From Enoplosus armatus (Eukaryota; Chordata; Actinopteri; Centrarchiformes; Enoplosidae), in contig NC_092186.1 in NCBI RefSeq assembly GCF_043641665.1, positions 1,164,501 through 1,228,500 on the forward strand: a DNA stretch of 64,000 nucleotides. Direction: 5' to 3'. Of this stretch, positions 48,401-61,528 are shown piece by piece. Each line of letters opens with the position of its first letter. Position 1 is the first letter of the stretch. Made by a program: the position numbers and the translations under genes. Under the pieces are notes generated by a model. It did not search any database and was not told the DNA's origin. It worked only from the letters and a program-made list of their open reading frames with translations.

Positions 48401-51400
48401 GGAGCAGCTGCAGATAGTCGACAGCGACAACATGGATGCGGTCTACCTGGTGGCTGTGGACGGACCTCTTCATGGACTTCTTAGTGTCAGAGGTGAGGTC
48501 AAAGGTCACTGGGTTTCTTCACCAGCTGAACTATAACTGACCTGCTGGAGAGGCTTGTTGTTGACATCAGCAGCTGCTGTTCTTTAACCTGTTAACATGT
48601 ATTGAAGGAGGTTCTCCGTGAGTCTGACTGTCGCCTGATGACGGAGAGTAGTTAAATGGACATTTGTACGTTTATTCGAGTCCCATGACTTTAACCCAGT
48701 TTGCCTTTAAACTGATCCTCTGTGCTTCAGCCTGGGTCCTTTTATCCCGTGCTGGTATTCCGACACACTCTGCCCTGGGAATTCCCGGAGAACGTCGTCT
48801 GGCCTTTTCCGCTCTTTTTCCTCCATGTGTTGTCCATCCGCCAGGGACTGTGGTGTGGCTGGGGAAGCATATGTCTTGTGGCCCTGCATGTGTTTCCTAA
48901 TCAGGTGTAAAATGGGGCCGCGGCCACCTCGCCGGGGGCTGTGGCAGCGCGGAGGCTGCCGCTGCCTCCCTCTCCGTCCACGTCTGTCCCTTCCAGCCCA
49001 GCGCGTTGGGAGACGGCCTCTTTGTCTCAAATGGGGAGCGGGACCGAGCAGATTGGAGGGACTTATGCCATTTCATGCCGCCGTGCACAGGGAGCAGATG
49101 CACTGTCCCCAAACAGGTTTTCATGCTACCAGCTAGGAGGAGGCAGTGAGGGGGGGGTGAGGTGGCAGTAGTGCAGGCGGCCCGAGGGGCTCAGGCAGGG
49201 AGTTAACCTTTCATGGCTGCTTTAGACATGTACAAACGGGGGGGGGGGGGGGGGCTCAGAGGGAACTGATTCCCTGATATTTAACATGTGATCTCTCTAA
49301 TTTAGACACATTCACTAAACCGCCTCGCAGGCTTTCAGTCATCAGAGATTAAAACTCTCAAGTGTCTTCTGGCCTAAACTTCCTCCTGCTGCTTGAACCA
49401 TTACAAACCATAATAAACACCTTACCTGCCAGGTGAGGAGCCCTGCAGGCTTTAGACCAGTGGGTCTTTCTGACACCTTAAAAATGTCAATGTTTGATTT
49501 TGTCCTTCATCGAATGAATTCAACTTCGAATAAGTAAACATGAGATTAGACCCGACTTTATCTTCATGCAGCAGATGCAGTTTGGAGTCTAACCAGAAGT
49601 GCAGGGTAACAAAACAGTTCTGCGTTGTCGGCAGGATTCGAACCTGTGCGGGGAGACCCCAATGGATTTCTAGTCCATCGCCTTAACCACTCGGCCACGA
49701 CAACTTATGCTGCTTAAGATTTGGGTCCCTTGGGGAGATCCTGACCCCCATGTTGGGAACCACTGGTTTCAGGGTTGAGAACTGTCCAGAAAAGAAAGAA
49801 GCCCAAGAAGTCCGGCTACGAGCCGATGTAACTGTGGCTAACTACAAACACCAGCCACTGGATGTCATTCTGTGGTTTATCATTGAAGTGTTTGGGATTA
49901 AACTGTCTCATGAATCAACATGGTGTTGAACGCACATTCAAAAGACTGTTTAATCTGTGTGAAAGGCGAGTGAGTGATGACCCCGAGAGTGAATACAGGA
50001 GACCCTGACGTGTCTGTACTCAGCTACAGGGAGGTTATTGACAAGAAACGTCAACTTTTAGCAGCAAATTGAGAGGAAAATACTCTCTCTTCCTACGACC
50101 AACCATCAAAACCTGTCCAGACAAACCACATTTAACAGCCCAGTATAGTAGTTGTCCCACTCGGCAGGTTTCCACCACCCTCCCCTCCACTTTATCTCCT
50201 CACGTTGGACTCTTGTTTATCTGCCACTCTTGTTAAGAAGGAACAAAGCTGACAAAAGTTTGGCTGTGCTCTCCACACATGTATGGGCGCTGCAGGACGC
50301 AGTGAGTGGGTCCTCCGGTGGAGTTGTGTCTCTGAGGAGGACGCCGCTGACCCTCCATGCTGCGACTCGGGGGCGACGGCGCTGCAGCGCGGGGACAGTC
50401 ACTGCAGGCTCGGTCCAACGCCTTCAGCCAAATGGATGGCTGCCTGTCCCGCTGCACACACACACACACACACACAGTCCTCCCATCCCATTTTTTCCTT
50501 TATGGGCCTGTTGCCCAACGCCACCTTTGGGCCCAATTACCAAGTTGTTTCCATCAGTTGGACCAGTAGCCGGTTTCCCTCGGTAAAGTTGCTAATGAGG
50601 TTCGGGCTCGCGACCGCTCGTCTCTCAATCTGTCTGCTGACCTTGCCCTTCTGTCTCTCTGGCACGCGCAGGGAGACAGGAAGCCCCCATCCTGGCAACC
50701 GGGCGGCCACCGGGAAGGACGCCATGTTTTACCCCACCGGTGTTCACAGCACAAACCCCAGCCAGCGCCTCGCGGTGCCTTCAGGCACTAAGAGAAACTT
50801 GTTATTTCCAAGTGACAATGGGAGAAAAAAACAGTGCATGTGTTGGAGACGGTAATTGAATCAAAGTGCGAAGCTTTGGCTGGAAACGGAGCCGTCCTCT
50901 GACAACAACACATGTCCGCCAGTCATGTGACGCTGAGCTGTTAGCGTTAGCATGATGTACAGTGTGAGGAAGGCCAGCCAGCAGCAGAGAGCTGACAGAT
51001 GGACACGGCCTACATTTCATAAATGTGGGACAGAGAAGTTTCTCATGTTCAACTCTTCATACTGACAAACGCTCAGTTTGTATCTGAACCAATAGAATTT
51101 TTATTTTTTTTGGATTATTTTTGGGGCACTTTGCCTTTAATTGATGGTGATAGAGAGGAAAGGTGGGAGGAGGAGAGACGTGGGGGGGGGGGCACAATGG
51201 CGTCTCCAGTCCTGTAGCTCACTTGGTAGAGCAGACGTCACATGTACAAAGGCTGAGTTCTTGATGCAGCAGCCCTGGGTTCGAATCCGGCTCATAGCCC
51301 TTTGCTGCATGTCACCCCCCCTCTCTGAATCAGAATCAGAAGTACTTTATCGACCCCCAGGGGGAAATTGTACAGTACTGGTGCTCCTATTCAAGATTAG

Positions 51401-54400
51401 ACAACAGCATAAATTTAGAAATAAAAGCTCTGTTTCTATCTCTTATTTAGAAATAAGACATAGAAAATAAAAATATACACATTTACAATATTTAAGTGAA
51501 AAATAAAAGTAAAAAATATATACAGCAATGTATATGTATGTCTATATATATATATCTGTGTATCGCCCACCTTTCCTCTCTATCTCTGTCAATTAAAGGC
51601 AAAATGACATAAATGTACTTTTAAGCTTGTTTGATTTCATTAGTTAATAATAAGAATATGGATTGATTTAGCAAATTCATGAAAAGTCACATTAAAAACA
51701 TTAAAAACAAATGTTTTAAATTGAATCCATTAAAGCTCTAAATCAAAAACAATGATGATGAAATGATGATATAATCATTTCACACAATTTCACTAAAGTC
51801 AATGATATTTTAAACCCTCTGATTTAACTCAAAACTCTTGACTGTGTTTTATTTAGTTTACGTTTGAGTTTAATCACTTAATTGTGTGTGTGTGTATGTT
51901 TACATATAAAATATGAGGATTGATTTATAGTGCGAGGGCATGAAAGACTATTTGGAGGAAACAAAGCAGCGATCGTTTCATTTTGGGCTCTTCTCTGAGC
52001 TCGACAGTCTCACACACACACACACACATATATACATATATGTGTGTGTGTGTACAGTCTGATGTTTCCTGTTTCCTCAGGCGGGAAGGCCTTCATGTTT
52101 CGTGTGCGGGACCTGAGGGACGGCGTGGTCGTCTACCATCACTCCGACAGCGACACCACCCGCGACCACATCGTCTTCCGCATCAGCGACGGCCGTCACA
52201 GCATCCGCCACAAGTTCCCCATCAACATCCTGCCTAAAGACGACTCTCCGCCCTTCCTCATCAACAACGTGGCGGTGGAGGTGCAGGAGGGCGGGGCCGT
52301 GAGGCTGGAGGAGTACGTGCTGTTAGCCTCCGACCTCGACTCCAGCGACGACTACATCCTCTACCAGATGGTCTCCGGCCCCCGGGCGGGGCAGCTGGTC
52401 AGGAAGACCTCCACCCACGAGACAGGTGAGGGTGCAGCGTGTTTGATTGATTTGGGGAATAGAAAAATAAACACAAAGAATATATCTTTAAATTAGATTA
52501 ATTGAATTTCATAAAATTCCAATTTTGTAAACATTAGGCCTCAATTTTGATTTAATATTTTTTCATTTCAACTACAAACTACACTTTTTTAATAATACAC
52601 TGTTTAAGAGGTTTATTAGCAACAAAATCTGCTATTTTAACATTATGTGACATTTGTTATATACAAATACGTAAAAACAAAGTGGTTCTTTTTATTTGTT
52701 GTTAGAAATGGTGGCGCAGTGGTTAGCACTGCATGGGAGGTTCATGTTGAGCGAAACACTGAACCCTAAGTTGCTCCTGATGGAGACCGGCAGCTCGGGC
52801 GCCGTCGCTGTGTGAATGTGTGAGTGAGACTCAGCTGCAAAGCGCTTTGGGAAGCGTGAAGGTTGAAAACAAAACGTCTTTGTTGCACTTTGCGTCGATG
52901 CTCGTCGTCTAATGATGCAGCTGCCGGGTTGTAAATATTGACGATCTGTTTGCCGTCCATGCAGGAGTTCCAGTGGACAGTTTCCTGCAGAGAGATCTGA
53001 TCCAGGGTCAGATCTACTACCAGCACTCAGGAGAGGAACAGTTTGAAGACTCCTTCGACTTCACGCTGTCTGACAGCCACCAGCCGCCCAACCTCTCCCA
53101 GACATATGTGAGTCAAAGAAATACTTCATCTGGTGACGACTGACACCTTCCTCTCAGCAGAAACTAACACTAACCCCTCTCCTCCCTGTGGATCCAGACC
53201 GTGGTGGTCCACGTTTTCCCGGTGAAGGACCAGCTGCCGGTGGAAGTCTCCGGCAGCGTTCGCTCTCTGACGGTGAAGGAGACGGAGGTGGTTTACGTCA
53301 CTCCGGCTCACCTCCACTTCACTGACCGAGAGCATCCAGACGCAGACCTGACCTACGTCATCACGCGGCCCTGCTTCGGCCCACTGCGTCCTGGGTAAGG
53401 ACTGATAGGTCCAGGGTGTGTTTAGCCTAGCTTAGCACGAGAAACTGCAACCTGGCTCAATCAAAAGCAAGAAAATAAAGCTTCCAACTCTGACACTTTT
53501 ATTCTGTGCTGTGGAGAAGACACAAGGATTGATCCTGAAATCAAACTGAACCTCCTGTTTATTCTTTTAACGTTCAGGCTGATGGATGCAGGACGTCTCT
53601 TCTACACAGACAGCACCAACAGCATGAAGAGGGACCACATGGTGCCGGTGTTAAAGTCCTTCACACAGGTTTGAATGACAGCATGATGTGCTCTGCTGTA
53701 TCCACTCCTACCATGAGTTTAATGAAGATTATATCTCTAAATAAATAATAAAATAATAAACAATGATCAGATGACTGACAAAACAGTTGATCAGCAGGTG
53801 GAGTTTGTGCACTTGAAGATGTTCTTATTAAATATTTTACTGCATTCCAGGGATCCTAGGTAGGCATATTAAAGAGTTTTGTGTTGCTTCGGTATTTAGA
53901 AGTGTTAAATCAAAGGCAGCGGGACCTGCTGTAGACTATTGAAGACGTCTCAGTTCTGGTGTGAGTTGTTGAGGTCTCGCGGGCTCACGTGGCTGTTTGA
54001 GAAGAGGCAAAGTGTCTTCAGGACGCTACATCAAATCACTGTAGCACTTCTATGTGTCCTGTGATCTGGTGAATCTTCAGACATACCGCATAGTTGCCAC
54101 AGTCTTTGGGGTGTCAAAGAAAAGTACTTGAATAAATACACTTAACTCCTCCCTCCTGTGCTCTCCCAGCATGCAGTGAACCACATGAAAGTGGCCTTCA
54201 TGCCTCCTGTGGAGGACATCGGCCCGGAGCCGCTGTTCGTCCAGTTCGTCTTCTCCGTCGGCGACCACCATGGCGGCGCCGTCGCCGGCCTCCTCTTCAA
54301 CATCACCGTCACCCCCGTGGACGACCAGGCACCAGAGGTCAGAGGTCAAACAGAGACTTCCTGCTCTTGATGTTGGTGGTTTTGATGCCACATGAGGTTG

Positions 54401-57400
54401 TGTAGTAGAAAACATGACATGACATTTGAAGATCCAGATTTGGTGGTTGACCCCTGGTGTGGTTGTCAGGCTTTCACCAACTTGCTGCGGGTGGAGGAGG
54501 GTGGAGGGGCCTTTGTGACCGAGGAGCACCTCCTGGTTCGGGACCGGGACAGCCGGGAGGAGGTACTGAGGGTGGAGGTTCAGAGGACGGCTCGTCACGG
54601 CCGGCTGGAGCTGCAGGGCCGAACGCTGCTGCAGGGAGACAGATTCAGCCTGCAGGACCTGAGAGGACTCCGACTCAGGTGAGACGCAGTGTGTGGGTGG
54701 TGCACCTGTTAGTGTTACACTTCATGGAGGTTTAAAGTTCCTCTTTAAGGTGGGGGTTAGGGGCTGGGGAGTGTTGGTGTCCTCCTCCACATCACTTGTT
54801 TAGATGACGGGATTAAACAGTGTCCTCTCCAGTGTCCCACAGACTCTGGACAACATGACAATCAGATCCAGGTTTTGATAGAACTCAACAGTCCAACAGC
54901 TCTCCAGCAACACTGATGTAATACAAGACACATGTTTGCTGGATCGCTGGAGGTCAAAGCTGTGTGAATATTACAGAGAGCGAACAGAAGGTCAGTGGTT
55001 ACACACTGCAGACATGGAAACGCTGACCCACATGATTCCTCTGTAAACCTTTTTGACTGGAGGCCTGTGCTTCGGAAGTGGCTGTTTAACTGTAGGTGTT
55101 TGAGTGCGGTTGGTCCCTGTGTCAGTTTGAACCCACAGATCTTTTGAAACTTGACGTGCAGCCTCAGAACTGAATCACAGGAAGTCATTTTGGAACCTAA
55201 AAAAGTGGCATCGCTCAATGATTGTATTTCTTCAAAGGTTAGTTACACCGTGTTCGACAAATGATGGTGCCTCGAGGGTCTAAAGGTAGAATGTGTATTT
55301 TCATATTGAAGCTGAACACACCTGATTTAGCTGCAGCAGCTGACCTTGCTAGCTTGCAGCTAACTAGGTGTGCTGGTAAACCCACTGACCTACTGTATAT
55401 ACATGGGATTGTTCAAAATGCAACTCCTTCAAATTCTCAAACAGGAAATGAAGCATTTCTGCTCACTTGGTCAGCTGATGTATTTGTTTAAATCATTCCC
55501 ACCTCTGAGAGACATTCATCAAACTGAAGCTACATTTTGAACTCGACCTTCTTCCGACTGATGGAGTGTGACGGCTCTTCGTGTCGCAGGTACATCCACG
55601 ACGACTCTGAGACGACGGAGGATGAAGTCCATCTGAAGGTGACGGACGGTCTGAACTCAGCAGACGTCGTCCTGCTGCTGCAGGTGAGTTTCAGATTCAT
55701 CGTCGGTCAACATCAGAGTTTATATCTGAAGAGCACACCAAGAATTTTAAAGACTGTGTTGAACTTTGATTTGGATATTTGGTTTATTGTTTTGGTTTTA
55801 AACCTTTCTTGTAGTTCATTTCATTGGACCTGGCAACATCACTATGTTATGATAAAGTATTTGGATAGTTGCTGAATTCTGGTGCACTCGAAGGCTTGTG
55901 ATGTGAAAAAAGCTGCAGGAAATATTTATACTTTTGAGATTCATTTCTTTAATTGTGTTATGTTATGTGGACTTTATAAGGATATGAATGAGCCAGTTTT
56001 GTTCTCAGCAGTTTATTAATCTGTAACACGTGAACATTGTATGTTGTTGCTTTTTATACATATTTATACACATAAACCTATTTCTTCCTGCAGCATGTTG
56101 ACATTAAATGTCTTGCAGCCTTCCTTTTTAAATGTAGCCCCCCCCCGGCTATTATTTGAGACTTAATGGTCTGTGACCTGCTGTCCTCAGGTCCTGCCGA
56201 TGAACGATGAACCTCCCCAGCTGGGTGGAGGTCTGCGAGGGGAGCTGAGCTGCGAGGAGGGGGGGCAGGTCCAGGTAACGGTGGACTACCTGTCGGCCAC
56301 AGACCGGGACAGCGATGACTCCAGACTGACCTACATGCTGGCCCGGAGTCCAGGCAGAGGGGAGCTGCAGAGAGCTGGACTGACCGTGGACAAGTTCTCC
56401 CAGCAGGACCTGCTGCAGGGACACGTCTACTACGTCCACACCGGTGAGGAGGCATCATGGGAGACCACGCTGGATCATGACATTGCTCATTTCTTATACG
56501 GGAATGTATCATTACTGGGGAGGTCCAATAGTGTTGTTCTATACAGTGTTATACCAAGGAGGTCCGACCCCGCGACACATCTCATCTTGGGATCAATGTT
56601 GTCAGTAAATGGCTCCAAACAATAGCAACAGCTATGAAATATATTGCATTTTTGGTGTGAAACCACACTGACAATAACAATATTTCACGTTTTAACAAAA
56701 CTGAACATGAAAATGTTCCTGCTACTTCACATTAAAAGCTTTTCATTGGCCACCAGTTGAAGGCTCGTCAGCAGAACTTTGTTAGCGGTGCAGTTGATCA
56801 ATAAAAATGTGTCAACAAGATATGGACATATTTAGTCAGCTGACTGCAGGGAGGAACAGTACGAACAGAAGACCTGGAGACCTGTGAGGACCGCCTGCAG
56901 CTCTTCTTCTTCTGTGAATCCTTTTTGTGTTTCTGTGTTTGTGTTCAGGAGGAGAGATCGGCCCCGAGCCGGTGTTTGACACCGTCACCCTCATCATCTC
57001 TGACGGCGAGGCTGGAGGGGCAGACGGCTGTTGCCACGGAGATGCCCCGCCCCCACCCGTGCCTCTCCACGGCACACTTCCTGTATACGACCTCAACATC
57101 ACCGTTCTTCCCGTCAACAACAAAGTCCCCACCGTCACTCTGGGTGAGATGCCTCTTTCTTCCCTCTGAGGAGGTCGAGAAACACCCGACAGGTCAAACA
57201 CGTGACCAACAGTTAACTTAAAAAACACTGAATTTAGTGCTTAAAGTCAGCGACGTTAGCTATAAACATGGTTTCATGCGACCTCTGAAGTGAAGGAGGG
57301 CTTGTCAGCTGCAGCAGATAGAAAGCACAAAGGACGAGTTGAGCTTAAAATTAAATTCATCATCTTTAAGTGGTTTATCCATCCATCTGTTTTTGACGCT

Positions 57401-57684
57401 TGTCTGAGTCCGTGTCGTCTTAATTTAATTAATTACACCATCAGGAATTATTGTTACCTACTGCAGGGAGTCCTGAAGTCAACGTGCTATAATAAGAACT
57501 CGTTGTAGGTCACATCGTCCCTCCTGGTTTCCCTTCATACTTTCATACTTGGGCCACTTTGACCTTGAAACGCGTCTTAAAAGTCATTTTATTAATAAAA
57601 AGGTCTTAAATGTAACCAGTAATGAACATGAATCTAAAGACATTTTCCTCCTCAGCTGCAGTTCGAACAGAGACACGTCTCAAT

Positions 57685-57725
<41 letters not shown>

Positions 57726-57876
57726 TGTGTGTGTGTGTGTGTGTGTGTGTCGTCTTCACTGCTGACAATCCTCTTAATGCAGCGAAGCAGCTCCGACCTC
57801 AACGACACGCCGTCACCTATCAGTCCAACACACACTCTGTACTGGGAGGGGGGAGCTAGCACACACCACACTTATT

Positions 57877-57924
<48 letters not shown>

Positions 57925-58045
57925 CTCCTGGGGAGGATGATAGTTCTCGCCGGAGTCGGAGCCAAGAAGAGGGATTGGAGAAGCTCTGTGGTTATCAATG
58001 GAGACCAGTGACCACTGGGACACACACTGGGATGACTGGGAGATG

Positions 58046-58097
<52 letters not shown>

Positions 58098-59069
58098 TAG
58101 TCTCAGCCCTCATAAATAAAGAGAGACATTACAATGTTTGCACACTGCAGAAAATCTGAAGTCATTTTGTTTGTTTCCTAAAAGGAACAAAAGAATCTGA
58201 TTGAAATAATTTCTCTGAAGGTGTTTTATAAATCTGAGACAGAATGACTTGTGAGGACAGATGCTTCCTGCACAGTGATCGATGTCCATCTTAACAAGTT
58301 ATTGAGTCTCGTTTTCAGACAAAATGCAAAAACCTCTGACTCATCAAGTCATCTTTGCCGGTCATTGAGTCCTCCAGGTCTCTCAGGTCTCTCACGTCTC
58401 TCAGGTCTCTCACGTCTCTCACGTCTCTCAGGTCTCTCAGGTCTCTCACGTCTCTCACGTCTCTCACGTCTCTCTCAGGTCTCTCACGTCTCTCAGGTCT
58501 CTCAGGTCTCTCAGGTCTCTCACGTCTCTCAGGTCTCTCAGTTGATCCACGTTAATCGCTCCATGATGCAACCAAACTTTATCTTCTTCACAACCATCGA
58601 GGTGGCAGATGAGAAAACAGTCACTGACCAGCGACTTCTGTCGTAATAAGACCTCGAACGTTGAAATTCAAAGTTAGCCTGATAAAAACAAAGTGTTTCT
58701 CCTCGTTCTGGCCTGCGAGGAGACACTGATGCTCATCTCTAGAAACTTAGAAAGAGTAAAACTTCACTGGAACAAGTGGGATTATTCCTCGTTTTAAGAA
58801 TTTAACCTCGAATCTCAGACCGAACTCGTTTCTGTTCAGTTTGTTATTTATGTGTGTGAGTCCAGAGTCTCATTGTTTGCATTGCATTGTGGGTGATTTT
58901 TGGCATTTATGTGTTTGTGTGTGTGTGTTGGTGTGTTGTTGTTCTCAGCATGTCGGCCAGGCTAACGAGGTTGGCACTGACGGGTTTTAAGTGAAATCTG
59001 CCTATTGTCTGCTGGTATTACATGAACACACACACACACACACACACAGCTGGGTGAGATTATCACTCT

Positions 59070-59107
<38 letters not shown>

Positions 59108-59928
59108 AGGAGACAGCGGACAATGAACGTCTTTACAAAACAAAAGCAGAAAGAAGCGCATCTCTCGTTCACAATAGGCGCCGTGTACTAGCCGTCTCGC
59201 TAGCCGGATTACCGCGGCGCTACCAGCGGCAGGCTAACTCTCTAATCCTGCCAGCATATCTCACCATTCACTCAACACCAGCACCGCCAAGCAGTGCAGG
59301 GTTTGGGGGGTGGGGGGTGGGGGGGTACATGTGGTGTGTCTTGGTCTAATTAATTAGCAGTGAATAAAGACGCAGAGTAAGAGCATTAGCTCGGCGAAAC
59401 AAGAGGAATCCGGCTTTACCTTGTTTCTTGTTTTAGAGGGACGCTAGTTTATCAGCGAGATCCAGGACTGTCCATCGTTAATGCTCACACACATTCACAC
59501 AATGTAAACAGACACATACACTCCAGACTCGTGGATTATAGCAGTATGGATCCAGGTCCAGAGGTGATTGTGTTTGTTAATTAACAGCAGTGTGAGTGAT
59601 GGATTCATTAGCAGCTGACAACATGAGGAGCAGATGGATGAAGCTCTGCAGGAGCCTGAATCCAGTTTGACACACAACACAGCAACTAAACAAAGCACCA
59701 CCCGTCATGTCGCTGTTGTCACTGTGTCTTGGTCCAGGCGAGTCCATGTTGGTGGTGGACGAGGGCTCCTCGGCCTGTCTGTGTGGGGGGGTCCTGGGGG
59801 CCTCAGACCCCGACAGCCCCGCTGACCGGCTGACCTTTCACCTGGAGACTCCTCCTCTGCACGGCTTCCTGGAGAACACGCTGCCGACGCCCGGCTCCGA
59901 GAAGAGCAACGCAGGAGTCCGAGTCGGT

Positions 59929-59982
<54 letters not shown>

Positions 59983-61497
59983 AGCATACATCTGACCCTG
60001 ATCGTTTCCCAGAATCCTTCAGTCTCGTCCACCTGATTTCCGGTTTCATCAACTACGTTCAATCCGAGAGCAAAGGGGCGGAGCCGACTGTCGACCAGCT
60101 ATCCATCAGTGTGAGTGACGGGCTCCATCGCTCCGCCCCCGTCCCCTTCTACATCATCATCAATCCAACCAATGACGAGACGCCTTCGCTGCTGCTCGCC
60201 AACTTCACCGTACGTTGACTTTTCGTCTTTAGCGAAGACCTGAGACGGTGTAATGATCATTACGGCCTCATGGGGGCACTAGCATCTTTGTAGAGTGATT
60301 GTTGTTCTCCACCTCCTGCAGGTGAAGGAGGGCGGGATTAGGGAGCTGACTCCGTCCCTTCTGAACGGTTTCGACCTGGACGCCCCTCCGGACGTCCTGA
60401 CCTTCACGGTGGTGCAGCCGCCGGCTCACGGCAGCCTGATCAACGGCATCTACGGCACCGAGATGAGCCGCTACAGGGAGATGGGAGCCGACCTCCTGCA
60501 GAGGAGCCTCCCCGTCACCTCCTTCACCCTGCAGGAGCTCCGACAGGGTGAGAGAGACACCACCAGGTCTCTGTGGCACAGACAGACAAACAGACAGACA
60601 ACCGTCTTAGTTGATTCTGCGAGGACTGAAAGGAAATGTTTTGTTTTTTTATTTTCATGGTGGTGTTTACGTGTTGTCCGTCACGTTGTCGTGAACACGA
60701 GATCTCCGGATACACATCCACATGTGAACTGGTTAGAGTTTGGTGGTCAAAGGTCAAAGGTCACTGAGAGCTCACAAAACACGTTTTTGGCCATAACTCA
60801 AGAATTGATGACCATATCTCACAGCTGGTCGGACACTGAATAGGTGAGACTTTTGACTCAAAGGTCAAAGGTCATAGTGAACCCACTGACAGACGGACAT
60901 AGAGCCATGCTGCTATAAGAACAGTTTCAGAACATGTAGAGTGCCATTGACTTTTCTGAGCAGCCCAACTTATTCTGAAAATAAGAGTGTGCGGCATGTC
61001 CTCCTAAGATGTAGTGACTTTAAATAAAGTCAGAATGAGCTGAGGATTGAAATGTGTCAGTCTTGTAGTGACTCTATAAGCCCTCCTGCTCTGTGACTCA
61101 TGTATACATGTGTCTGTGTGTTTCTGTGTATATATCTTTCACATTTCTGTGTTTTTAGTGTGCAAACAAAACAAATGCTAAACAGAAAAGCACTGCATTT
61201 ATAATTATATGTCTTCTTCCTCCTCATCCGGCTCCTCTTCCTCCTCACTGCCAAAAATCCCTGCCCTCCCTTTCACCTGCCCCCCCCCCCCCCCCGCCGC
61301 CCCCTCCCTCTGCAGGCATGAAGATCGTGTACATGCACGATGACACAGAAACCCTGAAGGACGCCGTGGCTCTGCGGCTGACAGATGGCGTCCACACAGT
61401 CCAGGGGACGGCTCAGGTCACCGTGCTGCCGGTCAACGACGAGAAGCCACGGCTGCTCAAGTACACACCGACACACACACACACACACACACACAAC

Positions 61498-61528
<31 letters not shown>

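Larger units (their letters stand above)
48493..52080. other. frem1: frem1 intron 7 (3,588 bp)
   Basis: Largest intron in the window. Holds the antisense tRNA-Ser gene and the composite SINE element. A short hAT-like terminus (reverse strand CCAGTGGTTCCCAACATGGG) is at about 49747-49767. Two repeat-poor GC-rich blocks (48660-49200 and 50150-50950) have long chance ORFs in several frames. Confidence 0.7.
57144..59737. other. frem1: frem1 intron 16 (2,594 bp)
   Basis: Full of simple repeats (three GT/CA tracts at 57.7-58.1 kb, 9-bp minisatellite, CA/GT pair). The block 59105-59420 is repeat-poor with GGTCTAATTAATTAGCAGTG and might be regulatory. Confidence 0.6.

Noticed and set aside
49450..49770. 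hAT element enclosing the tRNA-Ser gene
   Set aside because: The right end has a hAT-like CCAGTGGTTCCCAAC terminus (reverse strand), but the left ACCAGTGGGTCTTTC matches for only a few bases. This is not enough to claim that the tRNA was carried by a transposon.
50152..50855. Nested gene in frem1 intron 7 (ORFs of 144 and 190 codons)
   Set aside because: Two + frames and the minus strand are all open. One ORF crosses a (CA)n tract and no family signature is visible.
51208..51320. Second tRNA gene
   Set aside because: A and B boxes are present, but the cloverleaf does not close and the sequence continues into a SINE body, so it is a tRNA-derived SINE head.
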